Shown in pieces: positions 26,917 through 35,397 of a stretch of DNA of 64,000 bases. This DNA is from an uncultured Lachnospiraceae bacterium. GTDB lineage: Bacteria; Bacillota; Clostridia; Lachnospirales; Lachnospiraceae. The notes under the pieces are model-generated. The model was given only the letters and a program-made list of their open reading frames with translations. It was not told the DNA's origin and searched no databases. The position numbers were made by a program, and so were the translations under genes. Every line of letters begins with the position of its first letter. Within the stretch, counting starts at the first letter, position 1. The stretch covers positions 111,906 to 175,905 of the forward strand of contig CAJUHJ010000001.1 in assembly GCA_910586355.1 (NCBI GenBank), in the 5' to 3' direction.

Positions 26917-28098
26917 TTAAAAATCTACTTCTGTTCCATAATATGTACAAGTCAATAATTTTTCCATAGCCGCCGGGTTGATTTCCCTTGGATTGGAACC
27001 AGTACATGCATCGCCTACGGCGCGTTCTGCAATTCCGGAAATTTTTTCTTTAAATTCGTCTTCGTTAATACCAAATTCTTTTAATGTTTTTGGAATATTG
27101 AGTTTTGTATTAAATTCGTCAATCTTTTCACAAAGGCTGTTGATAAGCGCCTTTTCGGATGTACCGGAAAGCCCCGTTCTGCGTGCAATTTCGGCGTAGC
27201 GTTTTGCCGCGGTGGAATCTTTTGCGTTATATCGAATGACATAAGGCAGATAAATTGCATTTGCGCATCCGTGCGGAATATGCCCGGTCGAGAAAGCGGC
27301 GCCTGTTTTATGCGCCATAGAATGTACGATTCCAAGAAGGGCATTGGAAAATGCCATGCCGGCTAAACACTGTGCATAGTGCATTTGTTCCCTTGCCTGC
27401 ATATTGCCATTGTAAGACGCCGGCAGATAGTCAAGCGTCATTTCGACTGCCTGAATGGCAAGCGGATCTGTAAATGGGCAGTTTAAGGTGGAAACATATG
27501 CTTCAATCGCGTGCGTTAAAGCATCCATGCCCGTGTAAGCCACCTGTTTTTCTGGAAGGCCCATTACAAGATCAGGGTCTACAATTGCAACGTCGGGTGT
27601 AATATTAAAATCAGCCAGAGGGTATTTCACACCTGTCTGGTAATTTGTAATAACAGAAAATGCAGTTACTTCTGTCGCAGTTCCAGAAGTCGATGGAATT
27701 GCGCAGAATTTCGCTTTTTGCCGCAAATTCGGGAAATTAAATGGAATACATAAATCTTCAAATGTCGTTTGTGGATATTCATAGAACGCCCACATTGCTT
27801 TTGCGGCGTCAATCGGAGAACCGCCGCCCATGGAAACAATCCAGTCCGGCTGAAAGTTTTGCATTGCCTTTGCGCCTTTCATAACCGTTTCTACTGATGG
27901 GTCTGGCTCAACGCCTTCAAAGAGTTCAACTTCCATTCCGGCTTCTTTTAAGTAGTTTACAGCTTTGTCAAGAAATCCCTGGCGTTTCATGGAACCGCCG
28001 CCGACAACAAGGATTGCCTTGTGCCCTTTGAGGTTTTTCAGCTCTTCTAAACATCCTTTTCCGTGGTAAATGTCTCTTGGTAAAGTAAATCTTGCCAT
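26917..28098 (-). CDS. Iron-containing alcohol dehydrogenase
   Basis: Reduces aldehydes or ketones (or oxidises alcohols) with NAD(P)H in the cytoplasm. The 393-residue protein belongs to the group III Fe-ADH family: nucleotide site VVGGGSMKRQGFLDK and IVSMGGGSPIDAAKAMW, the metal ligand region TGMDALTHAIEAYVS (D and H), and further histidines in GIVHSMAHKTGAAFSTGHIPHG. The length is normal. ATG 28098 is preceded by GGAGGATGAGACT, while an upstream ATG in the same frame lacks a site. The substrate cannot be read from sequence; butanol/ethanol-type and 1,3-propanediol-type enzymes are both possible. Confidence 0.92.
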   Translation of the reverse strand: MARFTLPRDIYHGKGCLEELKNLKGHKAILVVGGGSMKRQGFLDKAVNYLKEAGMEVELFEGVEPDPSVETVMKGAKAMQNFQPDWIVSMGGGSPIDAAKAMWAFYEYPQTTFEDLCIPFNFPNLRQKAKFCAIPSTSGTATEVTAFSVITNYQTGVKYPLADFNITPDVAIVDPDLVMGLPEKQVAYTGMDALTHAIEAYVSTLNCPFTDPLAIQAVEMTLDYLPASYNGNMQAREQMHYAQCLAGMAFSNALLGIVHSMAHKTGAAFSTGHIPHGCANAIYLPYVIRYNAKDSTAAKRYAEIARRTGLSGTSEKALINSLCEKIDEFNTKLNIPKTLKEFGINEDEFKEKISGIAERAVGDACTGSNPREINPAAMEKLLTCTYYGTEVDF

Positions 28099-28138
28099 AG
28101 TCTCATCCTCCATTTTTATTTTTTCTGACTGCAGTTTT

Positions 28139-28167
28139 AGTATAGCTCCATTTCGATATTTCCGCAA
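28139..28167 (-). promoter_or_regulatory. Promoter of the alcohol dehydrogenase operon
   Basis: On the minus strand TTGCGG (28167-28162), 17 bp and TATACT (28144-28139), about 41 bp before the ATG. Confidence 0.65.
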
Positions 28168-28193
28168 GAGATTTTAAACATGAGCCTGCGGTA

Positions 28194-28222
28194 TTGAAAT
28201 TTTATCAAAAATAACATATAGT
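28194..28222 (+). promoter_or_regulatory. Promoter of the 28242-29529 operon
   Basis: TTGAAA (28194-28199), 17 bp and TATAGT (28217-28222). The -10 overlaps a possible GTG start at 28221, so translation must begin downstream, at ATG 28242. Confidence 0.7.
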
Positions 28223-28241
28223 GAAAAAAAGGAGCTTTTTT

Positions 28242-28700
28242 ATGATTGTAATTGTATGTCTGGATACCGCTTGCGGTATGATGTTTGCACATCGGAGACT
28301 AAGCAGAGACTGTGAGGTCACACGAAGAATCCAAACGATTTGTAAAGGGAAAAAATTGTGGATGAATTCTTATTCTGCCCGTTTATACGGTGATTTAAAA
28401 GAAACGCATGTTTTGGTAAAAGAAGATTTTTTATCTTATGCAAAAAAGGGAGAGTTTTGTCTTGTGGAGACAACACAATTGGCTTTCCTGGAAGCAGAAA
28501 TAGAAGGAATCTATATTTTTTGGTGGAACCGGGCATATCCGGCAGATTTGCATTTTGATTTGGATTTGGCAAAGTGGAAAAAATCCCGCAGATGTGAATT
28601 CCCCGGCAGCTCCCATGACTTGATTACAGAAGAATATTACATTAGAAATGGAGAAAAGAATGAAAAAAATATGGAAACCATATATCATACTAACTCTTAG
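28242..28700 (+). CDS. Small conserved protein upstream of a nuclease gene
   Basis: A 152-residue, probably cytoplasmic protein with AAAGGAG before ATG 28242. Recognisable blocks are IVIVCLDTACGMMFAHRRLS, LWMNSYSARLYGDL, VLVKEDFLSYAKKGEFCLVE and FWWNRAYPADLHFDLDL. I remember this as a recurrent uncharacterised family of Clostridia but cannot assign a function. The last 41 bp overlap the start of the nuclease lipoprotein gene in another frame, which implies translational coupling and suggests a shared task. No membrane segment is seen. Confidence 0.7.
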   Translation: MIVIVCLDTACGMMFAHRRLSRDCEVTRRIQTICKGKKLWMNSYSARLYGDLKETHVLVKEDFLSYAKKGEFCLVETTQLAFLEAEIEGIYIFWWNRAYPADLHFDLDLAKWKKSRRCEFPGSSHDLITEEYYIRNGEKNEKNMETIYHTNS

Positions 28701-29529
28701 TCTTAGCTTGATTTTCGCAGGCTGTACACGGATACAAAATAATATAGCTCAAACTTCTTATTCTATTGACGAAATTCCGGAATACAGTGGAAAGCCATAT
28801 GTTGAACTATGTGGAAATCAGCCAGAGTTTGCAGCAGAAGATATGACGGAAACATCATTTGAACGTTATAGTGAATTGGACGCTTTGGGGCGGTGCGGCG
28901 CTGCTTATGCAAATATTGGACAGGATTTAATGCCGACAGAAGAGCGGGGACGCATTGGACAGGTAAAGCCAACGGGATGGCAGACTGTCAAATATGATTC
29001 GGTAGACGGAAAATATTTATACAACCGCTGCCATTTAATCGGTTATCAGCTGACGGCCGAAAATGCAAATGAAAAAAATCTGATTACCGGAACGAGGTAT
29101 ATGAATGTAGAAGGAATGCTGCCGTTTGAAAATATGGTAGCGGATTATATCAAAGAAACCAATGCGCATGTGCTTTATCGTGTGACTCCGGTATTTGAAG
29201 GAGAAAATCTTCTGGCGAAGGGAGTGCGGATGGAAGCATATTCTGTGGAAGACGAGGGAGAGGGGATTTGCTTTCATGTGTTTGTCTATAATGTGCAGCC
29301 CCAAATTCATCTGGATTATGCGACTGGAGAAAGCTGGCTGGAAAAAGACGGCGCACAAAACATAGAAATAGAAGAGGGACAAACAGAAATCAGAGGAAAT
29401 GCAAAATCTAAAATTTATCACTGCCCCGGCCAGGCAGCCTATGATGAAATGAAAGATTCCAAAAATCTTGTAATCTTCCATTCCGAACAAGAGGCGGCAG
29501 ACGCCGGGTATCGCAAAGCAAAACGGTAG
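28660..29529 (+). CDS. DNA/RNA non-specific endonuclease lipoprotein
   Basis: A 289-residue secreted nuclease. The signal peptide ends in the lipobox LIFAGC, so the protein is probably lipid-anchored at the outer membrane face. The nuclease core shows RGRIGQVKPTGWQTVKYD, YNRCHLIGYQLTAEN, NEKNLITGTRYMNVEGMLPF and ENMVADYI, the beta-beta-alpha metal fold of streptodornase/EndA-type enzymes, in which RCHL replaces the DRGH of other members. The C-terminal part (KSKIYHCPGQAAYDEMKDSK) looks like a short CxxG-type domain. GGAG at 28650-28653 fits ATG 28660. The role is probably nucleic-acid scavenging or competence-type cutting. Confidence 0.88.
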   Translation: MKKIWKPYIILTLSLSLIFAGCTRIQNNIAQTSYSIDEIPEYSGKPYVELCGNQPEFAAEDMTETSFERYSELDALGRCGAAYANIGQDLMPTEERGRIGQVKPTGWQTVKYDSVDGKYLYNRCHLIGYQLTAENANEKNLITGTRYMNVEGMLPFENMVADYIKETNAHVLYRVTPVFEGENLLAKGVRMEAYSVEDEGEGICFHVFVYNVQPQIHLDYATGESWLEKDGAQNIEIEEGQTEIRGNAKSKIYHCPGQAAYDEMKDSKNLVIFHSEQEAADAGYRKAKR

Positions 29530-29535
29530 TATCGG

Positions 29536-29898
29536 CTAAGGGCAGGATATATCAATTATTTTTTCAATTGTCTTATGTAAAAGACGGCTTTCTTTCGTAT
29601 CAGAAGCTTTATAGTAAACCTCTTTTCCATTTCGGCGGCTTGTAATCAGGCCGCCTGTTTTTAATTGCCTCAGATGATGGGAAACAGCGGGGCAAGTCAT
29701 ACCTACCATTGCAGAGATATTAATTACACATTCTTCACAATGGCACAACAGCCAGAAAATACGCAGGCGGCTGTTGTCGTCTAATAGTTTGAATAAATCA
29801 GCCGCAGCCTGAAACATTTCTGGTTTGTCGAGTTGATCTTTTAAACAAAATTCTTTTTGGCTTTCCCCGTGATTATGCGGTAATTGAAATGCAGTCAT
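29536..29898 (-). CDS. ArsR/SmtB-family metal-responsive repressor
   Basis: A 120-residue winged-helix protein. The segment LCHCEECVINISAMVG holds the cysteines (C-x-C-x-x-C) at the alpha3 position used for Cd/Pb/Zn sensing in CadC-like proteins, followed by the recognition helix TCPAVSHHLRQLKTGGLI and the wing RRNGKEVYYKA. The N terminus carries HNHGESQKEF, with His as possible further ligands. AAGGAGATTTCA precedes the ATG. It is divergent from a metal-exporting ATPase, the classical regulator-pump pair. Confidence 0.88.
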   Translation of the reverse strand: MTAFQLPHNHGESQKEFCLKDQLDKPEMFQAAADLFKLLDDNSRLRIFWLLCHCEECVINISAMVGMTCPAVSHHLRQLKTGGLITSRRNGKEVYYKASDTKESRLLHKTIEKIIDISCP

Positions 29899-29929
29899 TG
29901 AAATCTCCTTATATTTTTGGAATAATGGA

Positions 29930-29958
29930 TTGACTTTGGTCTATTTCTATATTATACT
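29930..29958 (+). promoter_or_regulatory. Promoter of the metal ATPase gene
   Basis: TTGACT (29930-29935), 17 bp and TATACT (29953-29958). It is a strong promoter placed in front of an operator palindrome. Confidence 0.75.
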
Positions 29959-29969
29959 ACAAACAAGTC

Positions 29970-29989
29970 GATTAAACAAATGTTTAATC
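29970..29989. promoter_or_regulatory. ArsR-type operator palindrome
   Basis: GATTAAACA-AA-TGTTTAATC is a perfect 9-2-9 inverted repeat starting about 11 bp after the -10 box of the ATPase promoter. ArsR/SmtB proteins bind imperfect palindromes with an ACA-N2-TGT type centre at this position and are released by metal. Confidence 0.75.
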
Positions 29990-30018
29990 ATAACATTGTA
30001 AGTGAGGAGAAATAAGTT

Positions 30019-31902
30019 ATGAATCAAAAGCAGAAAAAAATGTTGATACGTATTTTTATAGCAGCTGTTTTATTAGTTGGTTTAAACGTAGTTTCCGCGT
30101 CCGGCTGGATAAAAATGGCGCTATATCTGGCAGATTATTTGATTATTGGATATGATATTTTAAAAAAGGCGTTAAAAGGCATAGTAAACCGCCAGGTATT
30201 TGATGAAAATTTTTTGATGGCGGTTGCAACCGTTGGGGCGATTGCCCTTGCCATCTATGAAAAAAGCGGCGATTATAATGAAGCGATTGCCGTTATGCTG
30301 TTTTATCAGATTGGAGAATTGTTTCAAAGTTACGCCGTAGGAAAAAGCCGTAAAAATATTAGCGCATTGATGGATATTCGTCCCGATTACGCCAATATAG
30401 AAACGAACGGCACGCTTGAAAAAGTGGATCCGGATGAAGTAGAAACCGGCAGCGTTATCGTGGTGCAGCCGGGAGAAAAAATTCCAATTGACGGTATTAT
30501 TTTAGAAGGAAATTCTACCTTAAATACAAGCGCATTGACAGGAGAGAGTCTTCCAAAAGAGGTGGAAAAAGGCGGAGAAGTCATCAGCGGCTGTATTAAT
30601 ATGACGGGCGTGTTAAAGATACAGACGACAAAAGAGTTTGAAGAATCTACGGTTTCTAAAATTTTAGAATTGGTAGAAGATTCCAGTTTAAGAAAGTCAA
30701 AGTCAGAGAATTTTATATCAAAATTTGCAAGAATTTATACGCCTGTCATTTGTCTTTTGGCATTACTTTTGGCTTTCTTTCCGCCTCTTATTTGTCTTGT
30801 TCTTGGAAATCCTTCCAATTGGTCCGCCTGGCTGTACCGCGCGCTGACGTTTCTTGTCATAAGCTGTCCCTGCGCATTGGTAATCAGTATTCCGTTAAGT
30901 TTTTTTGCCGGGATTGGCGGAGCCGGAAAAGAGGGGATTTTAATCAAAGGATCCAATTATATGGAAACGCTTTCTAAAACAAAAGTAGTTGTGTTTGATA
31001 AAACAGGAACGTTGACAAAAGGCGTATTCGAAGTAAGAGGGATTCACCATGCGAAAATGGAAGAAACGAAAGTGTTAGAATATGCGGCGTTAGCAGAATG
31101 TGCTTCTTCTCATCCAATCAGCAAAAGCTTAAAACAGGCATATGGGAAAGAGATTGACCGCAGCCGCGTAACTGATATAGAGGAAATCAGCGGCCATGGG
31201 ATTGTAGCAAAGGTAGATGGGGTAACAACAGCAGTCGGCAATGCTAAGCTAATGAAACGACTCGGTATTTTATATGAGGAATGCAGTAGTATTGGGACGC
31301 TGATTCATGTTGCGATAGACGGCGCTTATGCCGGACATATCTTGATTTCTGACGTGGAAAAACCAAATTCCAAACAGGCGGTTTGCGATTTGAAAAAAGC
31401 AGGGGTAAACCGGACGGTTATGCTGACAGGGGATGCTTTAGGCGTGGCAAATCAGGTTGCAAAAGAGTTGGGGATTGACGAGGTGCACAGTGAATTACTT
31501 CCCTCCGATAAAGTATTAGAGGTAGAAAAACTGCTGAATGAAACATCTCCAAAAGAAACGCTTGCATTTGTCGGCGACGGTATCAATGACGCGCCTGTTT
31601 TGACCCGCGCGGATATTGGGATTGCCATGGGCGCTATGGGTTCCGATGCGGCGATTGAAGCCGCCGATATTGTTTTAATGGACGATAATCCGACAAAAAT
31701 TGCAAAAGGAATTCGCATTTCCAGAAAATGTATTTCGATTGTCTATCAAAATATTGTGTTTGCGTTAGCTGTAAAATTCGTCTGTCTTGTGCTTGGGGCC
31801 GCCGGTATTGGAAACATGTGGCTGGCGATTTTTGCAGATGTCGGCGTTATGGTAATTGCGGTGTTAAATGCCATTCGCGCGCTGCGGGTTCATTCTCTGT
31901 AA
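30019..31902 (+). CDS. cadA: P1B-type Zn/Cd/Pb-exporting ATPase
   Basis: Pumps divalent soft metals out of the cell with ATP. The 627-residue protein has the TGES actuator loop (ALTGESLPKEVE), the transmembrane C283-P-C285 in SCPCALVIS, the phosphorylation motif D327-KTGTLTKG, the SSHPISK HP motif, TGDA, and VGDGINDAPVL. TM8 holds FADVGVMVIAVLNAIRAL, whose Asp fits the P1B-2 (Zn, Cd, Pb) class. It lacks any N-terminal CxxC metal-binding domain: the protein starts directly with a short Lys-rich tail and the first membrane helix, which is shorter than most CadA/ZntA. GTGAGGAGAAATAAGTT precedes the ATG. Confidence 0.92.
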   Translation: MNQKQKKMLIRIFIAAVLLVGLNVVSASGWIKMALYLADYLIIGYDILKKALKGIVNRQVFDENFLMAVATVGAIALAIYEKSGDYNEAIAVMLFYQIGELFQSYAVGKSRKNISALMDIRPDYANIETNGTLEKVDPDEVETGSVIVVQPGEKIPIDGIILEGNSTLNTSALTGESLPKEVEKGGEVISGCINMTGVLKIQTTKEFEESTVSKILELVEDSSLRKSKSENFISKFARIYTPVICLLALLLAFFPPLICLVLGNPSNWSAWLYRALTFLVISCPCALVISIPLSFFAGIGGAGKEGILIKGSNYMETLSKTKVVVFDKTGTLTKGVFEVRGIHHAKMEETKVLEYAALAECASSHPISKSLKQAYGKEIDRSRVTDIEEISGHGIVAKVDGVTTAVGNAKLMKRLGILYEECSSIGTLIHVAIDGAYAGHILISDVEKPNSKQAVCDLKKAGVNRTVMLTGDALGVANQVAKELGIDEVHSELLPSDKVLEVEKLLNETSPKETLAFVGDGINDAPVLTRADIGIAMGAMGSDAAIEAADIVLMDDNPTKIAKGIRISRKCISIVYQNIVFALAVKFVCLVLGAAGIGNMWLAIFADVGVMVIAVLNAIRALRVHSL

Positions 31903-32039
31903 AGAGGGACGTTGTATGGGTCTTGGGATGGAATGTATTTGATATTTCAGATAAAAAAGAATATAATGGCATTACAAATCAATGACAATTGTTCATAGGT
32001 TATGTAAACCGGAGGCGAATGGGCGCAAAAGGAGCAGTA

Positions 32040-32135
32040 ATGGAAAAGATTTTAATTGTGGAAGATGAAGAACCGATTAACCGTCTGGTGAAGCAGAATT
32101 TAGCGCTGGCAGGCCATGTCTGCGAGCAGGGTTAA
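32040..32135 (+). pseudogene. Response-regulator N-terminal fragment
   Basis: ATG 32040 with AAAGGAGCAGTA before it begins MEKILIVEDEEPINRLVKQN and LALAGHVCEQG, then TAA. This is a textbook receiver-domain N terminus with the acidic pair (ED-E), but it ends after 31 codons, long before the phosphorylated Asp. It is the remnant of a truncated two-component regulator, cut where the next reading frame begins. The 137 bp before it (31903-32039) hold no further gene that I can support. Confidence 0.75.
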
Positions 32136-32137
32136 TC

Positions 32138-32683
32138 ATGTTAAAAGAAATTAACCGCCTGTTTGCGGAAGAGACTTTAAATCAGCTGTCCATAGAAAGT
32201 ATTTGCATGGAAACAAGTGTTTGGATAAACGAGATTCCATATATCAGCTGGATAGGAAGGTTTACCAATGGATTAGATATTGTTGATCCAAATTATGTGT
32301 CTTATGATTTTGAAGTTGATGCCGTCAGCGGGAAGATTATAAGATGCCAGAGATTTCATTCTTATCAGAAAGGGAAGGACTATTCTTCTATTTCCTGGAC
32401 AGATGAAGAAATTTTAGAACAGGCAGGAAAATGGATAGAAACGTATGACTTAACGTTTGGAGAAGAGTTGGACTGGACAAACGCTGAATTGATAAATGTG
32501 ACGGAAGATGTACCTTCTATGATGAAAGAATTGGAGGAGGGAAGTTTTACATCGCTGGGAAATATCGTTGTTTTTCCCAAAAATGGGAAATGGTATTTTT
32601 ATATTAGTATAGATTTTGAGACTGGGAGGCTGGAGTCGTATCTTTGGCCGGGGACAAGTGCGTCGGATGAAATTTTAATGTAA
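32138..32683 (+). CDS. Hypothetical protein, possibly a gene tail
   Basis: A 181-residue open frame starting 2 bp after the stop of the response-regulator fragment. It has no signal peptide or clear membrane segment and contains YDFEVDAVSGKIIRCQRFH and WYFYISIDFETGRLESYLW, beta-rich repeats with a D-x-x-(S/T)G-(K/R) turn that resembles PepSY/YcdB-like secreted domains. It may be the C-terminal part of a larger protein whose front was lost in the event that truncated the response regulator. Its last 80 bp overlap the convergent histidine-kinase gene. The function is unknown. Confidence 0.45.
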   Translation: MLKEINRLFAEETLNQLSIESICMETSVWINEIPYISWIGRFTNGLDIVDPNYVSYDFEVDAVSGKIIRCQRFHSYQKGKDYSSISWTDEEILEQAGKWIETYDLTFGEELDWTNAELINVTEDVPSMMKELEEGSFTSLGNIVVFPKNGKWYFYISIDFETGRLESYLWPGTSASDEILM

Positions 32684-34037
32684 CGGTAAAATACCCCTCA
32701 TTTGTCCGCAGAAAAATATCTGCATGAATTTTCTCCATAATTTTTTGTACGCTTTTCATACCAATCTGCGTACTTTCTATTTGGTCTAAACTTGTTTTGA
32801 TTTTGTTTTTCATAGAAATTATCAGGGCAGTATCTAAGGAAGCCGTAATGACAACGGCTTCTTTTTTATCGGCATATTTTATGATGTTTGAAAACAGGTT
32901 ATTGAATACTCGTTTAATCATTGTTTCGTCTGCAAGGATTGTTTCGGTTTTTTCTGCGAGATCTGCAACAGAAAGTTCTGTGGCAAATCCGGTTAGGCGC
33001 AGAAAATCTGCGTGTTCCTGTAAACAGTTTAAAAAAAACGCGCAGGAGAGGCTTGTGAGGAGTAGGTTGTTTGTCTGTGCGACTGTGTCATCATACACCA
33101 AAGCGTATTCAAACATTCGGTCCGTTAGTTCTTTTATATCGTCAGTTTTGTTGATACAGCGGGCGATATATTCTGGCAGCATATCGTTTTTTGGATTTAA
33201 TTTTACAATCTCTAAGTATCCTTTTAAAATTGTCAGCGGCGTACGTAAATCATGCGAAAGCGCGGTGATGAGTTCCTGGTTGGAAGTATGGATTTGTTGT
33301 TCACGCAAAAAATTATCATGCAGCGTTTGGCGCAGTCTGTCCAATTCCTGCGCTAAAATGCCAAGTTCATCATTTCCGGCATTTTTGACCTGGGTTTGTA
33401 GATCCCCGGATGACATCTGTAAAATATTTTGTTTTAAGCGGATGATGGTTTTCATTTTCCGATTGACAAAAAACAGTATGGTAAACAAAAACAAAGCAAT
33501 ACAAAAAATCAAAGAACATATTGTATAGGGTATAAAAAAACTTGTGGCATGGTAAAAAACTACGATTACATTTGCGTAGCCGTTTTTAAATTTGACGGGA
33601 CGTTCTATTCGTTGTTCTCCCAATCCGTCCGTCCATTCCAACCCAGTTTGAAACAGGACAGCATCTGTATCATTTTGCAGCATAATCCGGGGATAGTACC
33701 CTGCGCGGTAGAGCCCGTCCTCTAATCCGTAAATATAAATAGCTGTATAATCGTCTACTTGTGATAAAAAAGGTTCTATTGCTTTTTGCGCTTCTTTGTC
33801 GTCTTCTGATTCCGGTACGTTATAATGAACAGCTTCATTATAAATTTTGTCCCAAATGTCATTCTGAGGTTTTTTAAAAATAGGAGGTTCAGAGGAGACA
33901 TCAGTGGACAAGAAATACCACGCATCCCATTTTTGAAGCCAGAGGAAGCGGAATAAAAGCATACAAAAAGCGCCGGCTGCAAAGATAAGAAGAAACATTT
34001 TGGTTTGTATTTTTAAATATTTTATTTTTTTCAACAT
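32604..34037 (-). CDS. Sensor histidine kinase
   Basis: A 477-residue membrane kinase. It has an N-terminal TM helix (MFLLIFAAGAFCMLLFRF), an extracellular sensor of about 130 residues, a second TM (SLIFCIALFLFTILFFV), a HAMP linker, the dimerisation box ALSHDLRTPLTILKGYLEIV with H262, and an ATPase domain with N box VFNNLFSNIIKYADK. The G1 box is not a standard DxGxG; IESTQIGMKSVQKIM stands in the G2 place, as in a known subgroup. AAAGGATATGGTCTG precedes ATG 34037. The OmpR-type regulator at 35373-36089 on the same strand is the likely partner, but two opposite genes lie between them. Confidence 0.85.
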   Translation of the reverse strand: MLKKIKYLKIQTKMFLLIFAAGAFCMLLFRFLWLQKWDAWYFLSTDVSSEPPIFKKPQNDIWDKIYNEAVHYNVPESEDDKEAQKAIEPFLSQVDDYTAIYIYGLEDGLYRAGYYPRIMLQNDTDAVLFQTGLEWTDGLGEQRIERPVKFKNGYANVIVVFYHATSFFIPYTICSLIFCIALFLFTILFFVNRKMKTIIRLKQNILQMSSGDLQTQVKNAGNDELGILAQELDRLRQTLHDNFLREQQIHTSNQELITALSHDLRTPLTILKGYLEIVKLNPKNDMLPEYIARCINKTDDIKELTDRMFEYALVYDDTVAQTNNLLLTSLSCAFFLNCLQEHADFLRLTGFATELSVADLAEKTETILADETMIKRVFNNLFSNIIKYADKKEAVVITASLDTALIISMKNKIKTSLDQIESTQIGMKSVQKIMEKIHADIFLRTNEGYFTVTLKFHPTHLSPAKDTTPASQSQNLY

Positions 34038-34129
34038 CAGACCATATCCTTTTTGCTTATTTATCAAATATTGTAATCCTTTTGTATCAAAAAATCTATG
34101 TGATTGAAACAGAAATAAAAATATTTTTA

Positions 34130-34158
34130 TTGACATTAATACTAATATATGATATTTT
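34130..34158 (+). promoter_or_regulatory. Promoter of the 34220-35397 operon
   Basis: TTGACA (34130-34135), 17 bp and TATTTT (34153-34158), 62 bp before the first gene. Confidence 0.55.
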
Positions 34159-34165
34159 TAAATCG

Positions 34166-34191
34166 TAAGTAGTAAGTGATAAGTAGTAAGT
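34166..34191. repeat. Two 12-bp direct repeats in the 34220 leader
   Basis: TAAGTAGTAAGT occurs at 34166-34177 and 34180-34191, 14 bp apart, just downstream of the -10 box. This may be an operator, for example for the MerR-like protein of the same operon, or simple slippage-derived sequence. Confidence 0.5.
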
Positions 34192-34219
34192 AACATACGG
34201 TTGTTTAGGAGGGAATTTT

Positions 34220-35116
34220 ATGCGTGATTATACGGTCACAGAGCAATTTGCATTAGTCGGGCTGAATGGACAGGACAGCAGGCATAATACTACTGCGAAA
34301 AAGATTGTGTTAAAAGGGATTGCAGTGGCAGAGGTTTTGGAGAGACTGCTGGAAAGGGATTTATCTGGGAATCAAGAGGATATTTCTGGATATTTGAACA
34401 GAGAGATACAAGAAATCCGTAAAATGAAAAGAAATGAACGGGATAAAATCGAACGGGATATAACGGGCCGTTTGACCTTAGAGTGCGTATTGACAGAAAC
34501 GCCAAACCTTCTTGGGTGTGATATTAATTACTATACGGCAGATGTTTCTATGTGGGTATACAGGAGCGCGGAATCTGTGTACCAGCGAATCATAGAATGT
34601 GTGCGTGCTGAAGCGTTAGAAGAGGGAGAGATGAGTATTGAGACAATCTGCTTATTGTACCTTTTCAGGGAATGTTCGTGTATACATGATATTTTTTCGG
34701 TAAAAGAGCAGGATTTTTTACAGGAAAAATTACTTTCTTGTATGGCCAAAGATAATTTTTGCAGAGCGCTTCTTTCGATTGAGTTTCGGGGAGCAGACAA
34801 TCTTTATGTAGGTTTTTTAAAACGCAAACACGAAATTTTCCGAAATCCATATCTGCAGGGAGTGAACCTGCTGTTTCCATTTTTGGAGAGAAGACAGGCA
34901 ATTTTTATTGATATGGTGGTTTTGGGTACGGATGTATCGCAGCGTCGGGAAGCCGTAATGGATTTTCTCAGGGAAAAAGGGCATTTGGTAAAAGCCGTTC
35001 CATTTGGCGAAGAATATTTATTAAAAATAGATAATTGTTATTATAGGATTTTTCCAATGACACGGGTTTACAAATTGCCAGTGCAGGGAGTTTCTCTTAT
35101 CCCGGTATATCAATAG
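34220..35116 (+). CDS. Hypothetical protein inserted in a two-component locus
   Basis: A 298-residue soluble protein of unknown function. The front (YTVTEQFALVGLNGQDSRHN, TTAKKIVLKGIAVAEVLERL) has a loose resemblance to the start of bacterial GOLPH3/GPP34-like proteins, but I cannot confirm it. The middle is helical with several cysteines, and the end is beta-rich (YLLKIDNCYYRIFPMTRVYKL). TTTAGGAGGGAATTTT gives a strong ribosome site. It is followed after 8 bp by a MerR-like gene, so the two form an operon reading against the flanking kinase and regulator genes. Confidence 0.65.
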   Translation: MRDYTVTEQFALVGLNGQDSRHNTTAKKIVLKGIAVAEVLERLLERDLSGNQEDISGYLNREIQEIRKMKRNERDKIERDITGRLTLECVLTETPNLLGCDINYYTADVSMWVYRSAESVYQRIIECVRAEALEEGEMSIETICLLYLFRECSCIHDIFSVKEQDFLQEKLLSCMAKDNFCRALLSIEFRGADNLYVGFLKRKHEIFRNPYLQGVNLLFPFLERRQAIFIDMVVLGTDVSQRREAVMDFLREKGHLVKAVPFGEEYLLKIDNCYYRIFPMTRVYKLPVQGVSLIPVYQ

Positions 35117-35124
35117 GTGTAAGT

Positions 35125-35397
35125 ATGTCAAGACAACGAACAATAGAAAAAATTATGGAATCCGAATATGTTTCAATTGGGGAATTGGTGCGGATAACCG
35201 GATGCCGATATAGTACGCTAAAGTATTATACAGAAGAGGGCTTGATACCTTTTGAGCAGGAAGAGGCCAATTTGACGCGCAGGTTTAAAAGGGTAGAAGC
35301 AGTAAATAGAATAAATGAAATCGTAAGTCTCAGAAAGACTGGGCAGAATATGACGGAGATTAAAGAGAGGTATTATGCGTCATTTACGTCAAAGTAA
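35125..35397 (+). CDS. Small MerR-like DNA-binding protein
   Basis: A 90-residue protein consisting of little more than a MerR-type winged helix: YVSIGELVRITGCRYSTLKY, YTEEGLIPFEQEEANLTRRF and KRVEAVNRINEIVSLRKTGQ. It lacks the effector-binding and long dimerisation parts of full MerR proteins. It is cotranscribed with the hypothetical gene before it and may regulate its own operon, where two 12-bp direct repeats lie. The last 25 bp overlap the convergent response-regulator gene. Confidence 0.75.
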   Translation: MSRQRTIEKIMESEYVSIGELVRITGCRYSTLKYYTEEGLIPFEQEEANLTRRFKRVEAVNRINEIVSLRKTGQNMTEIKERYYASFTSK

